64,000 nt of DNA, taken from assembly GCF_002699985.1 (NCBI RefSeq), contig NZ_LKBT01000056.1:248001-312000 (forward strand), written 5' to 3'. Below, piece after piece: positions 35,084 to 43,184 of this stretch (the stretch's first letter is position 1; every line of letters begins with the position of its first letter). The stretch is from Pseudomonas sp. ICMP 561 (lineage in GTDB: Bacteria; Pseudomonadota; Gammaproteobacteria; Pseudomonadales; Pseudomonadaceae). A program made the translations under genes and the position numbers. The notes under the pieces were generated by a model. The model did no database searches, was not told the DNA's origin, and was given only the letters and a program-made list of their open reading frames with translations.

Positions 35084-35107
35084 GAAAACCCGCTTCGGCG
35101 GGTTTTC
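35084..35107 (+). terminator. Terminator after htpG
   Basis: AAAACCCGC-TTC-GGCGGGTTTT is a compact perfect hairpin 15 bp after the htpG stop. Confidence 0.92.
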
Positions 35108-35153
35108 TGATTGTGCTCCACCCATTTGTCTTTCATTACTTGAGGAGTCAACG

Positions 35154-35885
35154 ATGAGCAGCAACGTTTCCGTGAGTTCAGTGGTGTACCAGATCGACGG
35201 TCAACCTTTCGAGAGCCGTTTGGTATTCGACTCGGGTGACGCTTCGTCACGTCCCGGTCTGTTGATGGCCCCAAACTGGATGGGTGTAACCGAAGGCGCC
35301 GAGAAAATTGCACAGGCGGTAGCAGAGCAGGGTTATGTAGTGTTCCTGGCCGACCTTTACGGTCAAGGTACGCGCCCGCAGAACAACGATGAGGCTGGCG
35401 CTGCGATGATGCCGCTCAAGGATGACCGTGCGCTGCTGCGCAAGCGTATGCAGGCTGCACTGGATCAATTGCTGGCCCAGACGGACGCACCGGTTGACGC
35501 TGATAAAGTCGCTACTTTCGGTTTCTGCTTCGGCGGTTGCTGCTCCCTTGAGCTGGCGCGTACCGGCGCTAACCTCAAAGCAGCTGTGTCGTTCCACGGC
35601 ACGCTGGATACGCCGAACCCGGCTGATGCGAAAAACATCAAGGGTGCGGTGCTGGTACTGCACGGTGCGTCGGATCCATTGGTGCCGAAAGAGCAATTGC
35701 CAGCTTTCGAAGCCGAAATGAATGCTGCGGGTGTGGACTGGCAGTTGCTGAGCTACGGCGGGGCCGTGCATTCGTTCACCGACCCTCACGCACAAACGCC
35801 GGGCATGATGCAGTACGACGAAAAGACCGCCAAGCGCGCCTTTGTGTCGATGCATAACTTGCTGGATGAAGTGTTCAAAGGCTGA
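35154..35885 (+). CDS. Dienelactone hydrolase family protein
   Basis: This 243-residue alpha/beta hydrolase has the cysteine nucleophile elbow GFCFGGCCSLEL (about residue 125), the acid in HGASDPLVP and the histidine in AVHSFTDP, the Cys-Asp-His triad typical of dienelactone hydrolases. Most genomic members are general carboxylesterases of unknown substrate and not part of chlorocatechol degradation; no aromatic pathway genes lie nearby. A GAGGAG ribosome site precedes the ATG. The position after htpG is conserved, as I recall, in P. aeruginosa. Confidence 0.92.
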   Translation: MSSNVSVSSVVYQIDGQPFESRLVFDSGDASSRPGLLMAPNWMGVTEGAEKIAQAVAEQGYVVFLADLYGQGTRPQNNDEAGAAMMPLKDDRALLRKRMQAALDQLLAQTDAPVDADKVATFGFCFGGCCSLELARTGANLKAAVSFHGTLDTPNPADAKNIKGAVLVLHGASDPLVPKEQLPAFEAEMNAAGVDWQLLSYGGAVHSFTDPHAQTPGMMQYDEKTAKRAFVSMHNLLDEVFKG

Positions 35886-35901
35886 CACGCGAGACTGAAT
35901 A

Positions 35902-35982
35902 ACGGTAGGAGCGAACTTGTTCGCGAGGCGATGTATCCTTGATACGCAGGCCCAACCTCGCGAACAAGTTCGCTCCTACCGT
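35902..35982. repeat. Inverted repeat, GTAGGAGCGAAC-type (REP-like)
   Basis: An 81-bp palindrome, ACGGTAGGAGCGAACTTGTT ... AACAAGTTCGCTCCTACCGT, lies between the convergent dienelactone hydrolase and pirin genes. Its half-site is the one used in the centre of the composite elements. Confidence 0.92.
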
Positions 35983-35986
35983 TGCT

Positions 35987-36838
35987 TTATGGCAGCTCAA
36001 TCCTGCCAATCTCCCCAGGCACTGTCGGCCAGTCTCCAGCTGCCCAGCGGGTTCTTGCCTGTTCGATCAGTTCCTGATCACTGGCGACGAAATTCCAGTT
36101 CATGCGCCGTGGCCCATCCAGTGGTGCGCCGCCAATCAGCACCGCGTGACACTCACTCTCCGCACACAGATTCACTTCTTTGCCTGGCTCCAGCACCACC
36201 AATGTTCTGGCTTCCACTGCTTCGCCGTCCACTGACGCTTCACCGCTGAGCACATACAGCGCACGTTCTTCATGTTCATCAGGGATGAGCAAAGTCGTCG
36301 CGTTTTGCATGTGCAGCTCGGCATAGAGCGTCGGCGACAGCACCGGCACCGGGGAGGTCAGGCAAAAGCCGGTTCCGGCAATCATCCTTATCTGAATACC
36401 AGGGTTGTCAGTGACAGGCAGACTGCTGGCCGGGTGAAGGCTGTAATGACCTTCGCCCTGCTCATGTGGCTTGGGCGAAGCCAGCCACACCTGCAAACCG
36501 TGCATGCGCGAGCCGCTGGCCATGAGGTCGGCGGGGGGGGGCTCGATGTGTGCGATGGCTGCGCCGGAGGTCATCCAGCTGACGTCGCCTGGCGTCACTT
36601 GCTGATCGCTGCCGAGGCTGTCCTTGTGCAGGAGGCGGCCCTCGAACAGATACGTCAGCGTCGACAGGCCAATATGCGGATGCTGGCGAATATCAATGCC
36701 TTTGCCCGGCGCATACTCCGTTTCCAGCATGTGATCGAAAAATACAAACGGGCCGACACTGCGGCATCTGGCTGAGGGCAGGGGGCGCAGTATCGGCTGG
36801 CCTTCCACGTCTTCGGCGCGGGGTTTGATGGTAAGCAT
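35987..36838 (-). CDS. Pirin family protein
   Basis: This 283-residue bicupin has the pirin signature at the N-terminus: FVFFDHMLETEYAPGKGIDI, RQHPHIGLSTLTYLFEGRLL and DVSWMTSGAAIAHIE. The histidines of HPHIG and the following H and E bind the metal of the first cupin. Bacterial pirins include quercetinases and redox or metabolic regulators; the role here is unknown. The gene contains a run of nine C (coding strand; 36533-36541 on plus) in the codons for EPPPAD. It follows osmC by 17 bp and is probably cotranscribed with it. Confidence 0.93.
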   Translation of the reverse strand: MLTIKPRAEDVEGQPILRPLPSARCRSVGPFVFFDHMLETEYAPGKGIDIRQHPHIGLSTLTYLFEGRLLHKDSLGSDQQVTPGDVSWMTSGAAIAHIEPPPADLMASGSRMHGLQVWLASPKPHEQGEGHYSLHPASSLPVTDNPGIQIRMIAGTGFCLTSPVPVLSPTLYAELHMQNATTLLIPDEHEERALYVLSGEASVDGEAVEARTLVVLEPGKEVNLCAESECHAVLIGGAPLDGPRRMNWNFVASDQELIEQARTRWAAGDWPTVPGEIGRIELP

Positions 36839-36855
36839 CAGGCGGTTCTCGGCAG

Positions 36856-37257
36856 TCAGGCCAGTTGGGTGTTGATAGTGATCTCGGCGGTGGTCATCAG
36901 CTTATGGACGGGGCAGCGATCCGCGATGCGGTGCAATACCGTGCGCTGCTGTTCGCTGAGAGCCCCTTCCAGGTAGAGTTCTACGTTCAGGCGGTACTTT
37001 CCCTGTCTTTCCTCACTGTCGTCGTGAGTGACCTTGACGGTGACGCCTGTCAACGGGATGTCATGCTGCTTCGCGTACAGCTTTACGGTCAGTGTCTTGC
37101 ACGAGGCCAGCGCTGCATCGAAGTAATCATGGGGGGAGGGCGCGGAGTTTTCGCCACCCAGCTCAACGGGCAGGTCAGTGAACACTTCGTGCTGCTGGTT
37201 GATGTCGATCTTGTGGCGAAACCCGTCAGGGCTAACAGTGCTGACGATGACAGACAT
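36856..37257 (-). CDS. OsmC family protein
   Basis: This 133-residue OsmC/Ohr-fold protein is probably a thiol peroxidase acting on organic or fatty acid hydroperoxides. The two conserved cysteines lie in ALASCKTLTVKLYA and DRCPVHKLM. The start at 37257 (MSVIVSTVSPDGFRHKI) is preceded by CGAGG; the frame is open to 37332 but that part (MSTDFIGRANTMRVGYF) does not look like the family and overlaps the fabB terminator region. It is the first gene of a likely osmC-pirin pair. Confidence 0.88.
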   Translation of the reverse strand: MSVIVSTVSPDGFRHKIDINQQHEVFTDLPVELGGENSAPSPHDYFDAALASCKTLTVKLYAKQHDIPLTGVTVKVTHDDSEERQGKYRLNVELYLEGALSEQQRTVLHRIADRCPVHKLMTTAEITINTQLA

Positions 37258-37332
37258 GGCGGCCTCGGCTGTAGGTAAAGGAAAATATCCTACCCGCATA
37301 GTGTTTGCTCGGCCTATAAAATCGGTGCTCAT

Positions 37333-37361
37333 AAAAAAGGCGCCTCGAAAGGCGCCTTTTT
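37333..37361 (-). terminator. Terminator of fabAB
   Basis: AAAAAAGGCGCC-TCGAAA-GGCGCCTTTTT forms a perfect hairpin with A and T runs on either side, 36 bp after the fabB stop on the minus strand. Confidence 0.92.
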
Positions 37362-37396
37362 ACACAGCTGAAGCTGTATCTACAGCAAGGGCGGAA

Positions 37397-38617
37397 TTAC
37401 TTGCCCTGCCAGCGCTTCATGACCAGGGTAGCGTTGGTGCCACCGAAGCCGAAGCTGTTGCTCATGACCTGGTCGATCTTTGCATCTTCCTGAGTCTTGA
37501 GCAGGATCGGCATGTCAGCGACAACAGGGTCCAGTTCGTCGATGTTGGCCGAACCCGCGATGAAGTTGCCTTCCATCATCAACATGCAGTAGATCGCTTC
37601 GTGAACGCCTGCGGCGCCCAGGGAGTGACCCGACAAGCTCTTGGTGGAGCTGATGGCCGGAGCCTTGCCAGCGAACACTTCACGAACGCCTTCCATCTCT
37701 TTGGCGTCGCCGACCGGAGTCGAAGTGCCGTGAGTGTTCAGGTAGTCGATCGGGCCTTCAACGGTGGACAGGGCCATCTGCATGCAGCGGATTGCACCTT
37801 CGCCGCTCGGCGCGACCATGTCGTAGCCGTCGGAAGTAGCGCCGTAGCCCACGATTTCAGCGTAGATCTTGGCACCGCGAGCCAGAGCATGTTCCAGCTC
37901 TTCTACAACGACCATGCCGCCACCGCCAGCGATGACGAAGCCATCACGGTCTGCGTCGTAAGCGCGGGAAGCCTGTTCCGGGGTGTCATTGCGCTTGCTG
38001 GACAGTGCGCCCATGGCGTCGAACAGGAACGACTGGCTCCAGTGCTCCTCTTCACCACCACCGGCAAACACGATGTCCTGCTTGCCCATCTGAATCTGTT
38101 CCATGGCGGTGCCAATGCAGTGAGCACTGGTGGCGCAGGCAGAGGCGATGGAGTAGTTCAGGCCCTTGATCTTGAATGGCGTAGCCAGACAAGCGGAAAC
38201 CGTGCTGCTCATGGTCCGAGTAACGCGATACGGGCCAACGCGCTTGACGCCTTTTTCGCGCAGGATATCCAGCGCTTCCATCTGGTTCAGGGTCGATGCA
38301 CCTCCGCTGCCAGCGATCAGGCCGGTACGCGGATTGGAGACTTGCTCCTCGGTGAGGCCCGAATCAGTGATGGCGTCTTTCATGGCCAGGTAGGCATAAG
38401 CTGCCGCGTGACCCACGAAGCGAAATATCTTGCGATCGATCAGCTCTTCAAGGTTGAGGTCAATGGAGCCGGAAACCTGGCTACGCAGACCCATTTCGGC
38501 ATATTCCGGATTGAAACGGATGCCAGGGCGGCTTGCACGCAGGTTGGCGGAGACGGTCTCTTTGTCATTGCCCAGGCACGAAACGATGCCCAGACCAGTG
38601 ATAACGACGCGGCGCAT
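37397..38617 (-). CDS. fabB: 3-oxoacyl-ACP synthase I
   Basis: This 406-residue condensing enzyme elongates the cis-3-decenoyl-ACP made by FabA and is needed for unsaturated fatty acids. The catalytic cysteine is in SACATSAHCIGTAMEQI (about residue 163), with histidines in LNTHGTSTPVGD and SLSGHSLGAAGVHE; FGFGGTNATLV is the C-terminal glycine loop. It lies 11 bp after fabA in the same operon. A 484-residue antisense frame here is a shadow. Confidence 0.98.
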   Translation of the reverse strand: MRRVVITGLGIVSCLGNDKETVSANLRASRPGIRFNPEYAEMGLRSQVSGSIDLNLEELIDRKIFRFVGHAAAYAYLAMKDAITDSGLTEEQVSNPRTGLIAGSGGASTLNQMEALDILREKGVKRVGPYRVTRTMSSTVSACLATPFKIKGLNYSIASACATSAHCIGTAMEQIQMGKQDIVFAGGGEEEHWSQSFLFDAMGALSSKRNDTPEQASRAYDADRDGFVIAGGGGMVVVEELEHALARGAKIYAEIVGYGATSDGYDMVAPSGEGAIRCMQMALSTVEGPIDYLNTHGTSTPVGDAKEMEGVREVFAGKAPAISSTKSLSGHSLGAAGVHEAIYCMLMMEGNFIAGSANIDELDPVVADMPILLKTQEDAKIDQVMSNSFGFGGTNATLVMKRWQGK

Positions 38618-38628
38618 GCGGATAACCC

Positions 38629-39144
38629 TTAGAAGTTGTCAGTGGAGGTGAATACGCCGACGCGAAGGCCTTCGGCGGTGTAGATTTCGCGCCCGTCGAC
38701 AGTGACCGAACCATCAGCGATGGCCAGGTTCAGCTTGCCCTTGAGGACGCGTTTGATCTGGATGTTATAGGTGACTTTTTTGGCGGTCGGCAAGACCTGG
38801 CCGAAGAACTTTACTTCTCCCGAACCCAGTGCGCGACCGCGGCCTGGCAGACCCTGCCAGCCGAGGAAAAAGCCAACCAGCTGCCACATGGCATCAAGGC
38901 CAAGGCAGCCCGGCATTACCGGGTCACCTTCGAAGTGACAGGCGAAGAACCACAGGTCCGGATTGATATCCAGCTCAGCGACCAATTCACCTTTGCCGTA
39001 CTTGCCACCCTCTTCGCTGATATGAGTGATCCGATCGACCATCAGCATGTTAGGGGCGGGCAGTTGCGCGTTACCTGGGCCGAATAGCTCACCGCGACTG
39101 CAGCGCAGCAAGTCTTCCCGGGTAAAGGCGTTTTGTTTGGTCAT
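38629..39144 (-). CDS. fabA: 3-hydroxydecanoyl-ACP dehydratase/isomerase
   Basis: This 171-residue enzyme dehydrates 3-hydroxydecanoyl-ACP and isomerises trans-2- to cis-3-decenoyl-ACP, the branch point of anaerobic unsaturated fatty acid synthesis. The active-site histidine is in FFACHFEGDPVMPGCLGLDA (about residue 70) and the aspartate is the last D of that motif. The start MTKQNAFTREDLL has a GAGGAGC ribosome site. A palindromic candidate operator lies 150 bp upstream. Confidence 0.98.
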   Translation of the reverse strand: MTKQNAFTREDLLRCSRGELFGPGNAQLPAPNMLMVDRITHISEEGGKYGKGELVAELDINPDLWFFACHFEGDPVMPGCLGLDAMWQLVGFFLGWQGLPGRGRALGSGEVKFFGQVLPTAKKVTYNIQIKRVLKGKLNLAIADGSVTVDGREIYTAEGLRVGVFTSTDNF

Positions 39145-39291
39145 GCGAGCTCCTCAATAATCTCGTGCGGCAGGGCGGGGTATCGTGTGACCCGGAAGCC
39201 AGTCCTGGCCGGCTGACTCGCCAGGGGTCTGCCGGCAGCCTACTCATAGACTATTGCGTTGTAGTGAAAGTCACAGCACAAGGGAAATGAA

Positions 39292-39307
39292 AGTACACTT
39301 GTGCACT
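39292..39307. promoter_or_regulatory. Candidate fabAB operator
   Basis: AGTACACT-TGTGCACT is a near-palindrome (AGT-n-CAC ... GTG-n-ACT) upstream of fabA. Its size and symmetry suit a TetR-type repressor such as DesT, which controls unsaturated fatty acid genes in P. aeruginosa. This is inference from symmetry and location. Confidence 0.4.
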
Positions 39308-39364
39308 GAAATTTGCCATCCAGCCGACCACGAAGGTCGATTTAGCGGACAAGACTGCCGCAAT

Positions 39365-41293
39365 TTAACAATTATCGCCAGTCACAGTTGCCCGAAAGGG
39401 AATCCATTTATGCAAAACCTGCTGTAAATCAGTGCGTTTGAAGGGTTTCGCCAGGTAGTCGCTCATCCCCGCCTGTAAACAGGCGTCGCGGTCACCCTGC
39501 AACGCATTGGCGGTGAGAGCGATGATCGGTACCTGACTCAGACCGGGTAATTGTCGAATGTGGCGCGTGGCTTCGTAGCCGTCCATGACCGGCAGTCGGC
39601 AATCCATGAAAATCGCTGCATATTGTCCGCTGCCAGCCATGCTGACTGCCTGTGCGCCGTCTCTGGCGACGGCCACCTGATAACCGAGGTTGTGCAGCAT
39701 GGCGCGAATCACCGCGCAGTTGACCTCGTTGTCTTCGACCAGCAACACGTTACGTTGCTCACCATCGGTGTCCACTGCGGATTCAGTGCTGTCTGGCGCG
39801 TCGACGGTTTCGCGCACGAGGGCCATCGGGATTTCCAGGCTGAACAGCGAACCTGACCCCTCTGTGCTTTGCGCGCGCAGCGTTCCGCCCATACGTTCGG
39901 CCAATGTGCGAGCGATGGGCAGGCCCAGTCCCGTGCCTCCGTAACGTCTGGAGATCGAGCTGTCAGCTTGCTGAAAAGCGTCGAACATCGATTCCAGACG
40001 GTCGTGATGAATACCGATCCCGCTGTCACGCACATGGCATGCGAACAAAATGCGCCCCTCATCCAGCGTTTCGTATTCAGCCTCAATATCAACGCTGCCT
40101 CGCTCGGTAAATTTAAGCGCGTTGCCAATCAGATTGACCAGAATCTGCCGGATACGGGTTGGGTCGCCTTGCACCCGCAACTGATCAAGCCCGGGCTGGA
40201 TATGCAATTGCAGTAACAGATTGCGTTGCTGCGCATCGTGGCTGAAGGCCTGACTCGAGGTGCTGACCAGATCCGCGATATTGAAAGCGATGTTTTCCAT
40301 TTCCAGCGATTGCCGCTCGAAACGGGAAAAGTCCAGGATGTCATTGATCACTCGTAACAGATGTTCAGTTGATTCGGTGGCGAGCGCCGCGTATTCGGTC
40401 TGCTCTTCAGTCATCTGCGTTGTTTCCATCAACTGCAACATGCCCAGTACACCGTTCATGGGCGTGCGCAGTTCATGGCTCATCATCGCCAGAAAGTCCG
40501 ACTTTGCACCGTTGGCGCGTTCGGCTTCTTCACGGGCCTGAATCAATTGATCAATGAAGCGCTGCTGTTCACGGCTGGCTTTGTCCAGGTTCGCTGCAAG
40601 GTTGTTGATGTGGCGCGCCAGATCACCGAGTTCCGCGTCGTCAGGTACGGGCAGCGGTGTCCGGTAATCGCCTTGCTGGATCGCTTTTACCGCTTCGCCC
40701 ATTGCACTGATGGGTTGCGACAGGCTTGAGGCCAGGCGTCTTGCGAGAATGAACGTGAACAGCAATGCGAACAGCGCAAGAATGCCGGCCTTGAGCAGGA
40801 TTTCCTGCTGACGCTCGCTGAAAGCTTCGTTGGACATACCGACCAGCACCCGGCCCAGATAATCCTGAGCGGCGCTGACGTTGTCATCATGGTTGCCGAG
40901 GAAATCCTTGCCCAGCTTGATCTGTTGCGAGCGAATCGGCGCCTGAAATATCTCTACCTGCTTGGGGTGCGTTCCAGGGCCACCGGGTTGCTCGACATAA
41001 ACCAATACCTTGTTGAGGCTGTCCTGAACTTCGATAAAGCGCACGTGAGGCGTCGATAGCGTCGCGCGCATCAGGCTTTTGAGGACTTCATCGTTACCGA
41101 CAATCACGCCATATTCCGATGCGGGCGCTAGCTGGTTGGCGATTAGCTGACCTGTGTGATTGAGCTCCTGACGAAGATCCTGAATGCGCACAAAGGTAAA
41201 GAAGCAGATCAGCAACAGCGTCAGCAGCAGAGCGGGGCCGAGGCTGATCATCTGTGTGCGGGTGTTGATGTCCCAGTGACGACGAACCTTCAT
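39365..41293 (-). CDS. Hybrid sensor histidine kinase / response regulator (PA1611-like)
   Basis: This 642-residue inner-membrane kinase has a first helix (about residues 15-37), a ~130-residue periplasmic domain, a second helix (about 168-186), HAMP, HisKA with the phosphorylated His273 in MSHELRTPMNG, HATPase_c (NLIGNALKFTERG, RDSGIGI, RRYGGTGLGLPIA) and a receiver domain with Asp564 in IFMDCRLPVMDGYEA. No HPt domain, so a separate phosphotransfer protein is needed. Its position beside fabA corresponds to P. aeruginosa PA1611, which acts with RetS/GacS and HptB in biofilm control. Its ATG overlaps the stop of the upstream binding-protein gene (ATGA). Confidence 0.94.
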   Translation of the reverse strand: MKVRRHWDINTRTQMISLGPALLLTLLLICFFTFVRIQDLRQELNHTGQLIANQLAPASEYGVIVGNDEVLKSLMRATLSTPHVRFIEVQDSLNKVLVYVEQPGGPGTHPKQVEIFQAPIRSQQIKLGKDFLGNHDDNVSAAQDYLGRVLVGMSNEAFSERQQEILLKAGILALFALLFTFILARRLASSLSQPISAMGEAVKAIQQGDYRTPLPVPDDAELGDLARHINNLAANLDKASREQQRFIDQLIQAREEAERANGAKSDFLAMMSHELRTPMNGVLGMLQLMETTQMTEEQTEYAALATESTEHLLRVINDILDFSRFERQSLEMENIAFNIADLVSTSSQAFSHDAQQRNLLLQLHIQPGLDQLRVQGDPTRIRQILVNLIGNALKFTERGSVDIEAEYETLDEGRILFACHVRDSGIGIHHDRLESMFDAFQQADSSISRRYGGTGLGLPIARTLAERMGGTLRAQSTEGSGSLFSLEIPMALVRETVDAPDSTESAVDTDGEQRNVLLVEDNEVNCAVIRAMLHNLGYQVAVARDGAQAVSMAGSGQYAAIFMDCRLPVMDGYEATRHIRQLPGLSQVPIIALTANALQGDRDACLQAGMSDYLAKPFKRTDLQQVLHKWIPFRATVTGDNC

Positions 41294-42210
41294 GGGCGCT
41301 GCTCCGCCTGACTCAGGCTGATGGTCACTGCGGCATCGTCGATGGCGATAATGCCCAGGGACTGGGCCACGCGTGGATTACTCATGACTTTGAAGTGTCG
41401 CGGATACAGTGCGCGCGGCCATTGCTCGGGCGTTTTGTCGAGCAGCGCGTCAAGGGTGTCCAGCCAATCGATTTCATCGCTGTAAGTACTCGCCAGGCTG
41501 CCCGCTTTGACAAATGATGCATTGGGGCCAAGCAGTGCCTGTTGATGAGCATAGCTGCTGAGCAACAGGTTCTTGGCGGTTTTGGCGTTGTATAGGTCCG
41601 GGTCATCAAGTCCGAGCAATACGTCGCTGCGGATCAGCAGGTTCTGCAATGACTGGTTTTCTGCACTGGGTGTCCACGGCTGGGATATCACCCGCAATCC
41701 CATGGCCAGTGCCGCATGGCGCAACTCTTTGAGCAGGAACTGGCTTCGGTTATTGAACAGCACGCCGATTTGTCTGGCTTCGGGCAGCAGGTGCCGGATC
41801 AGCAGCAGTTGGCGTGTCACCGGCGGATCGCTCCACAGCAGGCTCAACGTAGGAGGGCGCTTTTCACCCAGTCGTTCATGGGCCTGGATTCGACTGACGC
41901 GCAGTACCAGCGTCCTCGGGCCTTCGCTGTCGCTCAGTCGCCAGTCCAGGCTTGGGGTGTCCAGCAGTACAAGTCGGGTGTGTTCGCTGACTTTGCCGGG
42001 GGACGGCATTTTGTCGGTTTCCACAAAACGTATCTGGTCGTTCGGGCGACGCTGGCTCAGCTCGGTCACAAAGTTCTGGATGCCCGGGCTGGTTCTGGCA
42101 GCGGTCAGCAAAATATCGGCAGCGGACGCCGTGGCGCAGTTCACCCACATGAGTGCCGCGATTGCAGTGCAGCGCAGAAGTCTGTTCGAGAAAGCCACAG
42201 GCGTGTCCAT
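41290..42210 (-). CDS. Periplasmic binding protein (ABC_sub_bind type) coupled to the hybrid kinase
   Basis: This ~306-residue protein has a signal peptide (RLLRCTAIAALMWVNCATASA, cut before ADILL) and a binding-protein fold resembling the ABC_sub_bind family (LPEARQIGVLFNNRSQFLLK, LLIRSDVLLGLDDPDLYNAK, LLSSYAHQQALLGPNASFVK). No transporter genes accompany it. ATG 42210 has a GGAC site; 42240 and 42249 are alternatives. The frame stays open to 42594, but that part lies in repeat copy B and is not real. The four-base overlap with the kinase start suggests that it delivers a ligand signal to the kinase periplasmic domain. Confidence 0.82.
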   Translation of the reverse strand: MDTPVAFSNRLLRCTAIAALMWVNCATASAADILLTAARTSPGIQNFVTELSQRRPNDQIRFVETDKMPSPGKVSEHTRLVLLDTPSLDWRLSDSEGPRTLVLRVSRIQAHERLGEKRPPTLSLLWSDPPVTRQLLLIRHLLPEARQIGVLFNNRSQFLLKELRHAALAMGLRVISQPWTPSAENQSLQNLLIRSDVLLGLDDPDLYNAKTAKNLLLSSYAHQQALLGPNASFVKAGSLASTYSDEIDWLDTLDALLDKTPEQWPRALYPRHFKVMSNPRVAQSLGIIAIDDAAVTISLSQAEQRP

Positions 42211-42313
42211 ACGTGTTCGTCCGGTTACCGCTCTATTCATGCCCGGCATGTTAACCGAGACACGGCTTATTGCCACGCGGGGTGTGGTTGGGTGGTTTTT
42301 GGTGTAGTAGTTT

Positions 42314-43075
42314 TTGTGTGTATATCCGTTATTGCGGTAACGGCTGATATTGGTTGCGCTTTTACAGCGCGTCACTTTCGAAGAGCGCGAAAGTAACCAA
42401 AGCGCTCTTGCCCCACCACTGGGTGCCTCGCTGTCGCTCGGCATACCCGTAATCCGACATTGCTGCGTGGGGCCGCCGCCACCGGCCATCCATGGCCTGA
42501 GGCGGCTAAACCGGCATCCCTGCCGGTTTGCCCCACGCAGCAATATCGAATTCCGGCCGGCGTGGTTTAACGGGGCGCTTAAGATCAAAATCAAAATCAG
42601 AACAGATCAAAAGCAGAGCGAAAATAGCGGGATCGTCTCGGACCGGTAGGAGCGAACTTGTTCGCGAGACGTCACCACAACCAACGCATTCGACATCTGA
42701 CACACCGCATCGCAGCCTTCGGCAGCTCCTACAGGTGCCCGGCAAACCCACACAATCAGGTCGGCTGTCAGGCCGCCGCGCTTTTGATTTTGATCTTGGG
42801 CGCCCCGTTAAACCACGCTGGCCGAACGCAGATTCTGAACCGTGGGACGCCCTTGAGTTGAAGAGGGGCAGGACGCCGGGTTAGCCGCATTGGGCCATGG
42901 ATGGCCCGTTGCGGCGGCCCACGGTTCAGGATCTGCGGGCGGGGACACCGAGCGACAGCGAGGTGCCGAGTGGTGGGGCAAGAGCGTTTTGCTTACTTTT
43001 GCGCTTCACAAAAGTGAGGCGCCGTAAGGGCGCAACCAATATCAGCCATGCCCGCGGTAACGGATATGTACACAA
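42314..43075. repeat. Composite nested palindromic element, copy B (inverted)
   Basis: This ~760-bp element has the same layers as copy A: outer GTAACGGCTGATATTGGTTG / CAACCAATATCAGCC; a left arm at 42455-42548 built on CGACATTGCTGCGTGGGG; a right arm at 42827-42937 built on CGCAGATTCTGAACCGTGGG; GTTTAACGGGGCGC on the left mirrored by GCGCCCCGTTAAAC on the right; and a mixed REP centre at 42643-42735. Arm order is reversed relative to copy A, so the two copies are in opposite orientation. The short frames it contains are not convincing genes. Confidence 0.9.
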
Positions 43076-43184
43076 GAGCCACTACCAAGAACCACCTGGC
43101 AATGAACGTTGTCACTGGCCGCCATCGCCATGCTCCGTATAATGCCGCCATCGCCAGATGAGATGGCTCTAAATGGATGTCTTT

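Noticed and set aside
37178..38632. 484-codon frame antisense to fabB
   Set aside because: Shadow of fabB; composition is His/Ala/Val/Asp-rich as expected for an antisense frame.
42211..42594. 128-codon N-terminal extension of the binding-protein gene
   Set aside because: The extension lies largely in repeat copy B, and a normal signal peptide begins at 42210.
42350..43142. Open frames of 81-118 codons within copy B
   Set aside because: Same repeat-derived frames as in copy A; not convincing genes.
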